NCBI GenBank assembly: GCA_022827905.1
Contig: JAJEIQ010000039.1
Location: 42,669 to 106,668, forward strand
Direction of reading: 5' to 3'
DNA: 64,000 bases
From: Pseudomonadales bacterium
Lineage (GTDB): Bacteria > Pseudomonadota > Gammaproteobacteria > Pseudomonadales > Azotimanducaceae
The translations under genes and the position numbers were made by a program. Below the pieces are notes generated by a model. The model was not told where the DNA came from and made no database searches. It saw only the letters and a program-made list of their open reading frames with translations. Positions 44,455 to 53,717 of this stretch are shown piece after piece (position 1 is the first letter of the stretch; the number at the start of each line of letters is the position of its first letter).

Positions 44455-45698
44455 GACCGGTAAGACTCCCGGCCGACGCCCTGCACCGGGATGCCCTGCG
44501 TCGCCATCACCTCGCTCTGCAACGCGTGCATCGCCGCAGCCGCCTCGTCGATGGCCTTGGTGAAGGCGATCGAGCCGGCTAGGATCGGCGCCAGCCGGTC
44601 CTTGTCCTGAGTCCGAGCTGGCGGATATTCGTGCTCGACCACCAAGTAGGTTTCCCCGGGATCGATGTCGAGCAGTTCGCGGGCCGCGAGTTGATGGTCC
44701 AGCCAATCGACCGTGCGGTTCTGCAGGTAAGCCAGCGGATCGTGGCGCGCGGTGCCGGGCAGCTCATGCTCGCAGATCGCGGTCTGCTTTCGCCAAGCGT
44801 TCACCTGGTCGGCCGGTGCCGTGGCAGGCGCGCCGCCCGTCCAGTCGCCGCGCCCCATGGTCTGGCCGCCGTAGCCCCAAGCGGAAACGCCCCTCGAGTC
44901 CACCACCTGGCCCTTCACGTGAAAGCCGTCGATGAGGAAGCCATAGCCCTCGTCCTTGAGGTACTGGAACATCGACCGGGTGTCCTGCCCCATCAATACG
45001 CTGTGGGACGGGTCGTAGTGGATGCGGAACTGGTCCCCTACCCCGTGCCGCTCGCAGATGCGATGCAAGGCGATCCAGGGGCCCGGCGCGTAGGCGATGT
45101 TGTTGTGCCAGCGATCCAGCGCCGTCCAGCCCGGCATCGGGCACTGCTCCACCCGGTAGGTGAGGCCCCGCGCCTTGGCCTCCTGCATGAGCGGGATGAA
45201 CTCCCGCTCGAACATCTCGAGGTTGGGATCCATCTCAAGATCCATGTTGCGCCCGACGAAGCCGCAGACCGCATCGCTCTCCAAGAGCACGGCGGCATCG
45301 AACACGCGCAGCATGAAGTCGTGCTTGGCCCGCCGCGCCCCGTCGTCGGCCACCAGCAGGTTGTCGAAGTAGGCGAGGTCCGAAAGCCCCACGCCGGTGG
45401 CCTTCATGGCGGCCTGGACGCGGGCCGCGCGCGCTGCATCGAAGGGCGCCCTCAAGTCCAGCGTGTTGGCCACCGGATCGAGCATGGCTTCGGCAGGCAC
45501 ATCCGTGAGGGTCGGATGCAGCGCCGCCGAAAGCTGGATGTAGGGGGAGCCGACCTCCCGCGAGAACTCAAGCCATTCCTCGATGGCCAAATCCGGGTCC
45601 GCATCCCGCCTATCGCGGGGCGTCAACTCCTGGAACGCAGCAGTCAGGACGCTGATCTTCATCGGCTTGGGATCAAACGGGGCGACGGAAGGACTCAT
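44451..45698 (-). CDS. Sugar phosphate isomerase/epimerase-like TIM barrel
   Basis: 415 residues of the xylose-isomerase-like barrel. Visible are [71 protein letters not shown] and [23 protein letters not shown], which contain probable metal-binding His, Asp and Glu. The ATG at 45698 has GGAG six bases away. Coupled with the Gfo/Idh/MocA gene, it is probably part of sugar processing, and the substrate is unknown. Confidence 0.87.
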   Translation of the reverse strand: MSPSVAPFDPKPMKISVLTAAFQELTPRDRRDADPDLAIEEWLEFSREVGSPYIQLSAALHPTLTDVPAEAMLDPVANTLDLRAPFDAARAARVQAAMKATGVGLSDLAYFDNLLVADDGARRAKHDFMLRVFDAAVLLESDAVCGFVGRNMDLEMDPNLEMFEREFIPLMQEAKARGLTYRVEQCPMPGWTALDRWHNNIAYAPGPWIALHRICERHGVGDQFRIHYDPSHSVLMGQDTRSMFQYLKDEGYGFLIDGFHVKGQVVDSRGVSAWGYGGQTMGRGDWTGGAPATAPADQVNAWRKQTAICEHELPGTARHDPLAYLQNRTVDWLDHQLAARELLDIDPGETYLVVEHEYPPARTQDKDRLAPILAGSIAFTKAIDEAAAAMHALQSEVMATQGIPVQGVGRESYRS

Positions 45699-45870
45699 GA
45701 CATCTCCGCGTTTGGCGCTAAACAGTTGCATGGAATGGTAGTCGATTGGCGCAAGGGAAGGGACTGGAAACTCGATGGAGGTTCACCGTTGCTGGCGGCT
45801 TGCAGCTTGCCGCGCCATGCCGTAGCTTTGCGCCTCCCGACCTTCCATCCATCGACGAGGTTCCCGCTGC

Positions 45871-47112
45871 ATGAGCACCAATCGGTTCGCTTGGGTTTTG
45901 GCCATCACGTTACTGGGACTGACGCCCGTCTTGAGCGCCCACGACAAGGTTCGCCAGCCGCCGGAGAACGAGGCGCGGCTGATCCGCTTTCCGGATACGG
46001 CGACTCATAAAACCCTAGTCGTGGACCTGCACACGCACAGCGTGTTTTCCGACGGGCATGTGTGGCCAAGCATTCGGGTGGGCGAGGCGCTGCGCGACGG
46101 GTTGGACGCGCTGGCCATCACCGAGCACCTGGAGTGGCAGCCGCATCGGGCCGACCTGCCCCATCCGGATCGCAACCGGGCTTTCGAGGAGGCGGCCGCA
46201 GCGCTGCCGGACGGTTCGGACCTGATCGTGATCGCCGGGTCGGAGATCACCCGGGAGGAGCCCGCCGGGCACATGAACGCGGTGTTCCTGAGCGACGCCA
46301 ACGCGCTGCTGAAAGTGGATTCCGACCCCGGCACCGACCGCTTCGACTACTATCTCGCGGCCAATGAATGGCCAGCGGAAGAGGCGGTGCGGGCGGCCAA
46401 CGAGCAGGGCGCGTTCGTGTTCTGGAACCACCCCTTCTGGACCGCCACCCTGCCGACCGGCGTATCGCGCATGACCGACTTTCACGCCGCGCTGATCAAG
46501 GCGGGTCAGCTGCACGGCATCGAGATTGCCAACGGCGCCACCTACTCCGAGCACGCCCACCGGTTGGCCATGGACCACGAACTGGCGATGATTGGCGTCT
46601 CCGATGTCCACAACCTCGTGGACTGGGACTATCCGCCGGCGATTGGAGCGCATCGGCCAGTGACCTTGGTGTTCGCCGAGGAACGCTCGGCGGCGGGCAT
46701 TCGCGACGCCTTGTTTGCCCAGCGCACGGTGGTGTGGTTCAAGAACCTGCTGGTGGGCCGGGAAGCGGTGTTGAAGCCGCTGCTGCAGGCCGCTCTCGAC
46801 GTCCAGGACGCCGCCTACCGCAGGATTCCCGATATCAGGAACCCAGGCCAGGAGATCGAACTCGCGATCGTCGATCTGACCCTGACCAACATCTCCGATG
46901 CCGATGTGCAACTACGCAACCGCAGCCCCTACACCTTCACCCAGCACGGCGACCACATGGTGATTCCCGCCCACAGCAGCCTGCGCTTGACCGTTCGCCC
47001 GGGGGAGAAAGTGCCGCAAATCAATTTGGACTTCGAGATCACCAACGCGCTGGTGGCGCCCAAGACGCCGCTGCGCATGCAGCACCTAATCGAACTCAAG
47101 ACTGACGGCTAA
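45871..47112 (+). CDS. PHP-domain metal-dependent hydrolase, exported
   Basis: 413 residues with a signal peptide (VLAITLLGLTPVLSAHD). The PHP domain has VVDLHTHSVFSDGHVWPSIRV, ALAITEHLEWQPH, VIAGSEITREEPAGHMNAVF and MIGVSDVHNLV, all supplying metal ligands. The C-terminal third is a beta-rich domain. PHP proteins are phosphoesterases or related hydrolases, and this exported type has no assigned substrate. It stands alone, divergent from the isomerase gene. Confidence 0.88.
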   Translation: MSTNRFAWVLAITLLGLTPVLSAHDKVRQPPENEARLIRFPDTATHKTLVVDLHTHSVFSDGHVWPSIRVGEALRDGLDALAITEHLEWQPHRADLPHPDRNRAFEEAAAALPDGSDLIVIAGSEITREEPAGHMNAVFLSDANALLKVDSDPGTDRFDYYLAANEWPAEEAVRAANEQGAFVFWNHPFWTATLPTGVSRMTDFHAALIKAGQLHGIEIANGATYSEHAHRLAMDHELAMIGVSDVHNLVDWDYPPAIGAHRPVTLVFAEERSAAGIRDALFAQRTVVWFKNLLVGREAVLKPLLQAALDVQDAAYRRIPDIRNPGQEIELAIVDLTLTNISDADVQLRNRSPYTFTQHGDHMVIPAHSSLRLTVRPGEKVPQINLDFEITNALVAPKTPLRMQHLIELKTDG

Positions 47113-47115
47113 CGT

Positions 47116-47520
47116 TCAAGTCGAGCCAGCCGCCAAAACCCCAACCAATCCGACAAACGCACCAACGAAAACGGTGAGGAAAGCAATCTGCCAACCAATC
47201 GCGGCCTTGATCAACGACTCCAACCGGTCAAAGCGGCTATCGTGGCCGTCTAGCCGACCGTAGACCAAGTCAAACTTCTCGTTTACCAAGCTAAACTTCT
47301 TATCGACCAAATCGAACTTGTCGTTCACTAGGTCGAATTGGCCATCAACTCGATCAAACCCTTGGTCGATGTACTTCTTCATCGACTCAGTATGACGCTC
47401 GAATTCGGCGCTCAGCCGTTCGGGTGTGACCGCGAACTTCTCAATTGAATTGGCGATAGCCTCGATCACAGCCCGCGATTGCTGGCTGTTCAGTCCCGAG
47501 TCCTCAAGCCGCTCCGCCAT
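47116..47520 (-). CDS. Coiled-coil protein with heptad repeats and C-terminal membrane anchor
   Basis: 134 residues. Residues 52-93 form back-to-back seven-residue repeats of the type xFDxVxx (QFDLVND, KFDLVDK, KFSLVNE, KFDLVYG), followed by RLDGHDSRFDRLES. This indicates a regular coiled-coil stalk. The C-terminus is one transmembrane helix (FLTVFVGAFVGLVGVLAAG). It resembles small DUF1640/CCDC90-like or hemolysin XhlA-like proteins in design, with no function assigned. It ends 3 bases from the convergent PHP gene. Confidence 0.75.
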   Translation of the reverse strand: MAERLEDSGLNSQQSRAVIEAIANSIEKFAVTPERLSAEFERHTESMKKYIDQGFDRVDGQFDLVNDKFDLVDKKFSLVNEKFDLVYGRLDGHDSRFDRLESLIKAAIGWQIAFLTVFVGAFVGLVGVLAAGST

Positions 47521-47534
47521 CGAATCGATTTCCC

Positions 47535-48920
47535 TTACAGGACGTGGCGGGTGAGCGCTGCGAACAGGGATCCCCAGAACTTTGACCGTCGGCCTTGGGT
47601 CAGTTCCACCCGATCGGCCTGGTTGCCGAGGAAGGCCATCGCGCTGGCGCCCAGCCAGCGTAGCGGTTCGTATGGCCAGAGTTCACTGGTATCGTCCACC
47701 CAAGGCAAACGGGTGATGTCGGTGTCCCGGCCAAGCACTAGGTCCGCCATGATGCGGCCCGCCAAGTTGGAGGCCCCCACGCCCTCCCCAACATAGCCGC
47801 CGGCGGTGCCGAAGCCCGCGTCGCGGTCGAAGGACACGCTCGGACGCCAAGAGGTCGGCACGCCCATCAGGCCGCCCCAGCGGTGGGTGATGGCGTGGCC
47901 TTCGAGCATCGGAAACATCGCCTTAAGGCTCGCCTCCAAGCTATCGAATCGGGTCTCGTCCGCGGTGACGAACGGCTTACGCTTGGAGCCGAACAAATAG
48001 CCTTCCCGGCCGCCGAAGGCCAATCGGCCATCGGCGGTGCGCTGGCCGTAGATGGTGACGCGGCGATGGTCGTCGAAGGTCTCGCGCTCCTTGAGGCCGA
48101 TTGCATCCCAAGGGCTCTGCGGCAAGGGTTCGGTGGCAATCATCAGGGAGTAGAGCGGCAGCAGGCGGCGCTTGTGGCTGGCCAGGGAGTCCGTGTAGCC
48201 CTCGGTGGCGCGGATCACCGCATCGGCACAAAGCGTTCCTTGTGCCGTGGTCACCTGCCTCCCTTGGACGTCAACGACCGGCGTCGATTCGAACACCCGC
48301 ACCCCCCGGCGGCGCGCCGCCTCGCCCAAGCCACGCACCAAGCGGGCCGGATGGATGGCGGCGCAATGGGGCGTGTACACCGCACCGTGGTTGCGCGCGC
48401 AGTTGATGCGGCGCCGGGACTCCTCGGCAGGCAGCCATTCGCAGTAGTCGCCGAGTCCGTAGGTGGCGTAGTCTGCCACCTGACGCTGCAGCCGCGCCGC
48501 CGCAAAGGGCGCATAGGCGACGCTCAAGGTGCCGCCCTTGGCGTAGTGGCAGTCGATGTTCTCCGCTTGGCAGACCCGGGCGACCTCATCCACCGTCTTC
48601 ATCATGGCCCGAGTGAGGCGCACGCCGGCGTCGCGCTGAGCCGGGTCCTCAAGCAGGTCGTCCACCCCAGAAGCCATGCCCATGCACCAGCCGCCGTTGC
48701 GCCCGCTTGCGCCAAAGCCCAAGGTGACTGCCTCGAGCACGGCGATGTCCAAGGACGGCTCAAGGCATTTCAGGTAGTAGGCGGTCCAAAGGCCCGTGAA
48801 GCCACCGCCGACGATGGCCACATCGACCTGCGCCGGCATTGCCGCCGGCGTTTCCGGTTCCGGCACCGCATCGAGGCTGTCAAACCAAAAGCTGACCCGC
48901 TCAAGCCCCGCGCTCGGCAT
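47535..48920 (-). CDS. FAD-dependent amine/amino acid oxidase (DAO family)
   Basis: 461 residues. The FAD-binding motif is VDVAIVGGGFTGLWTAYYLK, followed by GFGASGRNGGWCMGMASG, a feature of gamma-glutamylputrescine oxidase and glycine oxidase-like proteins. GGREGYLFGSKR and GGYVGEGVGASNLAGRIMADL form the C-terminal FAD contact. The ATG at 48920 overlaps the upstream ligase by 20 bases. It might oxidise an N-substituted amine, and the substrate is not known. Confidence 0.85.
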   Translation of the reverse strand: MPSAGLERVSFWFDSLDAVPEPETPAAMPAQVDVAIVGGGFTGLWTAYYLKCLEPSLDIAVLEAVTLGFGASGRNGGWCMGMASGVDDLLEDPAQRDAGVRLTRAMMKTVDEVARVCQAENIDCHYAKGGTLSVAYAPFAAARLQRQVADYATYGLGDYCEWLPAEESRRRINCARNHGAVYTPHCAAIHPARLVRGLGEAARRRGVRVFESTPVVDVQGRQVTTAQGTLCADAVIRATEGYTDSLASHKRRLLPLYSLMIATEPLPQSPWDAIGLKERETFDDHRRVTIYGQRTADGRLAFGGREGYLFGSKRKPFVTADETRFDSLEASLKAMFPMLEGHAITHRWGGLMGVPTSWRPSVSFDRDAGFGTAGGYVGEGVGASNLAGRIMADLVLGRDTDITRLPWVDDTSELWPYEPLRWLGASAMAFLGNQADRVELTQGRRSKFWGSLFAALTRHVL

Positions 48921-50568
48921 TGAACCACTCCTGCAGCTTGAACTTCTGAATCTTGGTCGAGGACATCGGCCATTCGGTGACGAAGCGCACATGCCGAGGC
49001 GCCTTGAAGCTGGCGATGCGGCCGCGGCAGAAGTCGATGATTTCGGCCTCCGTGGCCTCGGCACCGGGATTGAGTTCGATGTAGGCGGCGGCCACCTCCA
49101 GCAGCCGCTCATCCGGTACGCCGATCACCACGGCGAGCTTGACCGCCGGATGGGTGGCCAGAAAGGACTCGATCTCCAGCGCCGCCACGTTCTCGCCGCC
49201 GACCTTGAGCATGTCCTTGATGCGCCCGTGGTAGCGGATGCGGTTGGCATCGTCCAGGGAGCCGAGGTCGCCGGTGCGGAACCAGCCGTCCACGAAGCTC
49301 TCCGCGTTCTTCTCCGGGGCCTTGTAGTAGCCCTCGAACACGGTAAACCCCCGCACCCAGATTTCGCCGCGCTCATCCGTAGGCAGCTCGGCCCCGCTGT
49401 CCGGGTCGGCAATCCGCACCTCAACCCCTTCAAAGGGGGCGCCGCAGGTGGTCAATCGGGATTCCAGGTTCTCATCTGGGTGGTTGTAGGAGATCACTCC
49501 ACAAGTCTCCGTAAGGCCGTAAGCGCCGGTTTGCACCGCCTGGGGGAAGGCGTCCTGAAAGCGGCGCAGCATTTCCAGCGGCGCGACGTTGTTGAGCCGG
49601 CGCAGGCGGCCTAGGTCGGTGCGCGGAAAGCGTGGATGGGTGATCAGCGCGTTGGTGATGGTGGGGAAGGCCGGAAAGGCAACGGTGGCGCGCTCGCGCT
49701 CCAGCATTTCGAGGGCGGCCCCAGCCTCCACCCGATTCATGGAGAGCAGCGCGGCCCCTGCATCGAAGCAGCACAGCAACGGCAGGATGGAGGCCATGTG
49801 GAACATGGGCAGCGGCGCCCATAGGCGATCCTCGGGGCCGAGAAAATAGCGTTCCCGATTCATGGCCGCGCCGTTGTGCGCCAAGGCGGCGTGACCCAGG
49901 GGGCAGCCCTTGGGGTTGGCGGTGGTGCCGGAGGTGTACATCATGATGGCGGCCTGCGTGCCGGTCACTCCGTCAATCCGAGCGCCTACCGCGGCCTCCG
50001 AGACGTCGGCGGCACCGGCGCGGAAGGCGCTGTAGGACAGGAAGCCGGGCGGGGTTTCGGCGCTGATGGAGGTGACGAAGCGCAGTCTCGGCACTGGCTC
50101 GATGGATAGGGCGCGGGGATTGCCCGCATCAGCGAGCTCTGGAAACGCCTCCCCGAGCAGGCCGGCGAAATCCACGTACTCCGATGCGAGATCGGAGGTG
50201 ATGAGCCCCACCAGATCCGCATTCTCCACCACATAGGCCAACTCGGCCGCCTTGTAGCGCGCGTTGACGGGCACCGCAACAGCACCGGCAAAAACCGCGC
50301 CAAGCAGCAACTCGATGTATTCCGGGCAGTTGGGCATCAGGATGCCGACGTGATCGCCCGGCTCAACGCCCAACGCCGCGAGGCTGCGCGCCCGCTCGAA
50401 GGCCCGCTCACGGAGGGCGGCGTAGGTCAGCGCGGAGTCGGGAAAAACCAGGGCATCCTGCTCCGCAAAGCGCTCCGCGGCGCCGAGCAGGAATTCGCAA
50501 AGGGTGGTGGCAACCGGCCGTTCGGCGACCGGCTCGGCCAGCCGCTCAGTGATAGACGACTTCGCCAT
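48901..50568 (-). CDS. Acyl-CoA ligase (class I adenylate-forming, CaiC/long-chain type)
   Basis: 555-residue ANL-superfamily ligase. P-loop is MMYTSGTTANPKGCPLGH, the adenine motif TGAYGLTETCGVI, hinge and A8 motif GWFRTGDLGSLDDANRIRYHGRIKDMLKVGGENVAALEIE, and the C-terminal Lys probably in STKIQKFKLQEW. It is like carnitine-CoA or crotonobetaine-CoA ligases, but the acid is unknown. The start at 50568 overlaps the small upstream gene by 23 bases. Confidence 0.88.
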   Translation of the reverse strand: MAKSSITERLAEPVAERPVATTLCEFLLGAAERFAEQDALVFPDSALTYAALRERAFERARSLAALGVEPGDHVGILMPNCPEYIELLLGAVFAGAVAVPVNARYKAAELAYVVENADLVGLITSDLASEYVDFAGLLGEAFPELADAGNPRALSIEPVPRLRFVTSISAETPPGFLSYSAFRAGAADVSEAAVGARIDGVTGTQAAIMMYTSGTTANPKGCPLGHAALAHNGAAMNRERYFLGPEDRLWAPLPMFHMASILPLLCCFDAGAALLSMNRVEAGAALEMLERERATVAFPAFPTITNALITHPRFPRTDLGRLRRLNNVAPLEMLRRFQDAFPQAVQTGAYGLTETCGVISYNHPDENLESRLTTCGAPFEGVEVRIADPDSGAELPTDERGEIWVRGFTVFEGYYKAPEKNAESFVDGWFRTGDLGSLDDANRIRYHGRIKDMLKVGGENVAALEIESFLATHPAVKLAVVIGVPDERLLEVAAAYIELNPGAEATEAEIIDFCRGRIASFKAPRHVRFVTEWPMSSTKIQKFKLQEWFNAERGA

Positions 50569-50809
50569 CCTCCCGATGCACCTCCAAGTCGGCGCCCTGC
50601 TCCTTGCAGACGGCCACCAGGGTCTGGTGGATGCAGGCCGCGCAGCAGCCGCCTTCCACCAAATCCTCGAACAGGTAGCCGAGCAGATCGTAGATGCTGT
50701 ATGTGCCCTCGCCCATCTCCTCGAAGCGCCACAGCACGTCCTTGATGGCTTGCAAGGCGGACTCGCAACGGCCATCGTCGCGCAGTTGAGCGTCCTGGTT
50801 TTGTTCCAT
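50546..50809 (-). CDS. Small Cys-containing protein, function unknown
   Basis: 87 residues: helix-rich N-terminus (CESALQAIKDVLWRFEEM), then DLLGYLFEDLVEGGCCAACIHQTLVAVCKEQG and a short beta-like tail. The CCxxC group plus a further Cys could bind a metal or form disulfides. Start ATG 50809 is used, and the upstream open frame to 50923 is not supported. Translational overlap with the acyl-CoA ligase suggests a shared role. No family recognised. Confidence 0.6.
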   Translation of the reverse strand: MEQNQDAQLRDDGRCESALQAIKDVLWRFEEMGEGTYSIYDLLGYLFEDLVEGGCCAACIHQTLVAVCKEQGADLEVHREDGEVVYH

Positions 50810-50855
50810 GGCGAAGGGCTCCGGGGTGGGGGCGCCTATTTTACGGAAACGGTTC

Positions 50856-51374
50856 CTAACTTCTAATGGGATCGGTCCCGTCCCAATCCCGCGCAGCGTC
50901 GGCGATGGCGGCGAACCGCTCAACGATGCTGGGGCTTTGGGTGACCACTTCGAGCATGCAGCCCATCAGCGGACGGGTGTCGTAGTAGGCGAACACGATG
51001 TCGCCGGCCCGCCCAATATTGGCCGCTTCGTAGCCGAGGCCCGCAAAATAGGCAGTGTCGGCCTCGATGTCATGGGTCCACACGCACATGTGGTGAAAGC
51101 CCATGGTGCCCGCCGGCACGCTGTCCCGGTAGGCGCAGCGCTCCACCGTCGGCTGAATCAGCTCGATCTGCACCGGTCCGGCCTGGGCGATGGCAACGTA
51201 CATCGATAGCTCCGCCGGTTCGCCGCGATAGGTCATGTCACTGAATTGGTCGGTGTACTCAGTGACGAAGAAGGGGCCGACGCCCATTTCCTCGACCCAC
51301 TTCATGCAGGCCGCCTCCACGTCGTCCACCACCCAAGCGTTCTGGAAGACCGTTCGATCAGTCGGTTTGTTCAT
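50856..51374 (-). CDS. VOC-family protein (methylmalonyl-CoA epimerase-like)
   Basis: 172-residue vicinal-oxygen-chelate fold protein. It has two beta-alpha-beta modules: FQNAWVVDDVEAACMKWVEEMGVGPFF and FHHMCVWTHDIEADTAYFAGLGYE, with metal-site candidates His in FHHM and Glu in QIELIQP. This resembles lactoylglutathione lyase and methylmalonyl-CoA epimerase-like proteins. It is divergent from another VOC gene and 46 bases upstream of the small Cys protein on the same strand. Confidence 0.82.
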   Translation of the reverse strand: MNKPTDRTVFQNAWVVDDVEAACMKWVEEMGVGPFFVTEYTDQFSDMTYRGEPAELSMYVAIAQAGPVQIELIQPTVERCAYRDSVPAGTMGFHHMCVWTHDIEADTAYFAGLGYEAANIGRAGDIVFAYYDTRPLMGCMLEVVTQSPSIVERFAAIADAARDWDGTDPIRS

Positions 51375-51489
51375 TGCGCGCCACTCCCCTAAGTGCCATC
51401 GGACGACAAGTGTGCCATAGTTGCAGGCGCATCATCCAACGCCTGCTGCGTCCGCCCCGTCAGCTCAGGAGTCGATAGGAGAGCAGCCC

Positions 51490-52095
51490 ATGCAAGTCGG
51501 CAACGTGCCCAAGTCCGCTCGCGAGCGGGGCCGGATCGCCCCGGCCAAGTTCGCCCACATCGTGCTGCGCTCGCCGCAGATCGATGCCATGGTCGATTGG
51601 TACAAGACCGTGCTGGAGGCCGAAGTGGTGTTCGGCGACCGGATGGCCGTGTTCCTCAACTACGACGACGAGCACCACCGCATCGGCATCACCAACATGC
51701 CGGGGCTGTCCGTCCCTTCCGAGATGACGGCTGGCACCGACCACTTCGCCTTCACCTACGCATCTGTCGATGACCTCTTCGCCACCTATGAGCGCCTGCG
51801 CGAGCTCGGCATCCGACCCTACTGGTGCATCAACCACGGCCCCACTCTGTCGATGTACTACCGGGATCCGGACCAGAACCAGGTCGAGCTGCAAATCGAC
51901 GTCTTCGACAGCATCGAGCGCATCAACGCCTGGTTCGAGCAGAGTGATTTCGAGACCAACCCCCTCGGCGTGAAGTTCGACCCGGAGGAGCTTATTCAGC
52001 GCTACCGAGACGGCGAAGCCCTGGAAACCCTGCTCGACCGGCCGCGGATCGACCGCTCCGAGCTGCCTGCCCAGTTCCCGGACCCGCCGAACTAG
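51490..52095 (+). CDS. VOC-family extradiol dioxygenase-like protein
   Basis: 201 residues. The N-terminus KFAHIVLRSPQIDAMVDWYKTVLEAEVVFGDRMAVFLNYDDEHHRIGITN and the second module DHFAFTYASVDDLFATYERLRELGIRP with YYRDPDQNQVELQID give the His-His-Glu metal triad of catechol 2,3-dioxygenase-like proteins. ATG 51490 has AGGAGAG six bases upstream, so the longer frame from 51421 is not used. It may cleave or bind an aromatic compound. Confidence 0.85.
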   Translation: MQVGNVPKSARERGRIAPAKFAHIVLRSPQIDAMVDWYKTVLEAEVVFGDRMAVFLNYDDEHHRIGITNMPGLSVPSEMTAGTDHFAFTYASVDDLFATYERLRELGIRPYWCINHGPTLSMYYRDPDQNQVELQIDVFDSIERINAWFEQSDFETNPLGVKFDPEELIQRYRDGEALETLLDRPRIDRSELPAQFPDPPN

Positions 52096-52120
52096 TGCTT
52101 CAACAACTCGGTGTGGGTGT

Positions 52121-52981
52121 TCAAGCGTCTTGCGCAGCGGCTGCGAGTTTTCGCAGTTCCTCCGCCCGTTCGGTCAGATTGTCGCGCAGGCGTTGACGTT
52201 GCTTGGGCGGTGCTTGGTTGAGCGCCGCGACCAATGCGGACTTCACGAGCGCTTCGTTGGCCGCTTCGACTTCGGCGAACCCATCGCCGTAGTATGCCTT
52301 CTGGTCTTTCACCAAGCGCTCAAAGCCGACGGTGAAGTGGTCCGCTTGGTGGCGGCGCTCCAGCAGGATGAACAGGTCGCGCTGCCAGCGGCGGCGGTAG
52401 TCTGCCCAAAGCTGCCTCTCCGGCTGGTAGCGTTCGGCAGCATCGGCGATGATCGCCCGCTGCTCCTGGGTCAGCGGTCCGGTGAAGCGCTTGAGAATAG
52501 CTTCGAAGTCCTTGCGCCAGGCTTTGCGAACCGCGTCGACGGGTTTGCCCTTCTCCTGCTTCTCCCAGTCGGCATTGGACTCCTCAAGGGCCTCGGCCAA
52601 TGAACTCACCTGCTCATCGTCGAGACGGCGGAGAAACTCGGCCATGAACGGCGTGCCCTTCGCCTCCAAGCGCAGCCACCAGCCCTCCAAGGTAAGGAAC
52701 AGCTCGTCGATGTCCGCCGGCGTCGCCGAACCGCCAAAACGCTCGCCCCAGCGGCCCAGATCGTCGGCGTAGCGCGGCAGTTCGTGGGACCGGTGCCAGC
52801 GCCAGAGGGCAGCGAACTCGGCTTCGAAGAACGCCTCCTGATCTGGGGTCATCGCCAGGAAGCTGTCGAGTTCCCAGCGAACAACGCGGTCGAGGTTGTT
52901 GTAGAAAAAGCCCACACCGCAGCCGCTGTTGGCGAGGGCTAAGAGAAGGAACAGGCCGCAGCGCCTGGCCTTGAACTTCAT
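52121..52981 (-). CDS. DUF6279-like lipoprotein
   Basis: 286 residues with a lipoprotein signal and lipobox LANSGC followed by GVGFFYNNLDRVVRWELDSFLAMT. This is typical of the DUF6279 family of gammaproteobacterial lipoproteins of unknown function, otherwise helical and charged. The ATG overlaps the stop of the amidotransferase gene (ATGA), ending the long minus-strand run. The frame is open to 53470, but that part is a shadow. Confidence 0.8.
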   Translation of the reverse strand: MKFKARRCGLFLLLALANSGCGVGFFYNNLDRVVRWELDSFLAMTPDQEAFFEAEFAALWRWHRSHELPRYADDLGRWGERFGGSATPADIDELFLTLEGWWLRLEAKGTPFMAEFLRRLDDEQVSSLAEALEESNADWEKQEKGKPVDAVRKAWRKDFEAILKRFTGPLTQEQRAIIADAAERYQPERQLWADYRRRWQRDLFILLERRHQADHFTVGFERLVKDQKAYYGDGFAEVEAANEALVKSALVAALNQAPPKQRQRLRDNLTERAEELRKLAAAAQDA

Positions 52982-53691
52982 CGGCCCTCGTTGGCCGCGC
53001 AGAAGTTGAGTATCCAGCGCCCCACCAAGCTCTCGTCGGTCTCCTTCTCCAGGGAAGCCATGCCGACCCGCCAGACATCCTCGCCGAGCAGGTCGCGGCG
53101 CATGTTCATCAGGTCCCTGGAGTAGTCCTTGCGGAACTCCGGGTGCCCCTGGAAGGTCAGCACCAGATCGCCGTGGGTGAATCCGGCCAAGGGGCAGAAC
53201 TCGTTGGTGGCGATCAGCCGGGCACCGGACGGCAGTTCCGTCACCTGGTCCTGGTGGCTGGACAGCAGGTTGAAGCCATCCGCATGGGGCGATAGCCAAG
53301 GTTCGTCCACCAGCAGCTCGCTGGCGTGGACGCCCACTGCCCAGCCCGACGCCTTGGCCGCCCGTCCACCGAAGAAGTGGGCCATCAATTGGTGGCCAAA
53401 GCAGATGCCAACAACGGGCCTCCCCGCATTGAGAGCGGACTCGGCGAAGGCGGCGAGTTCGGCGATCCAAGGCAGGTCATCATAGACGCTGTGGCGGCTG
53501 CCGGTGATGACGTAGCCGTCGCAGCGATCCGCAGGCGGATAGTCGCCGGCTTGGGCATCAATGACTTGGTACGCCAGCCCCATGTCCGGGCCGGCGGCGT
53601 CGAACAGGTCCATGAACATCCGTGGATAGTCACCGTGGTCCGGCTGAAATTGGGCCAGGACTGAATCGGTTTGCAGAATGCCTATCCGCAT
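52978..53691 (-). CDS. Class I glutamine amidotransferase
   Basis: 237-residue GATase1-fold protein. The nucleophile is in VVGICFGHQLMAHFFGG, the catalytic His in FQGHPEFRKDY, and the Glu follows. YVITGSRHSVYDDLPWI is the other conserved region. It resembles free-standing GMP synthase-like amidotransferases near glutamine-synthetase-like genes of polyamine breakdown. It lies 26 bases after the glutamine-synthetase-like gene. Confidence 0.85.
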   Translation of the reverse strand: MRIGILQTDSVLAQFQPDHGDYPRMFMDLFDAAGPDMGLAYQVIDAQAGDYPPADRCDGYVITGSRHSVYDDLPWIAELAAFAESALNAGRPVVGICFGHQLMAHFFGGRAAKASGWAVGVHASELLVDEPWLSPHADGFNLLSSHQDQVTELPSGARLIATNEFCPLAGFTHGDLVLTFQGHPEFRKDYSRDLMNMRRDLLGEDVWRVGMASLEKETDESLVGRWILNFCAANEGR

Positions 53692-53717
53692 GTGACGCCT
53701 TGCAGGATCAGGGGTTG

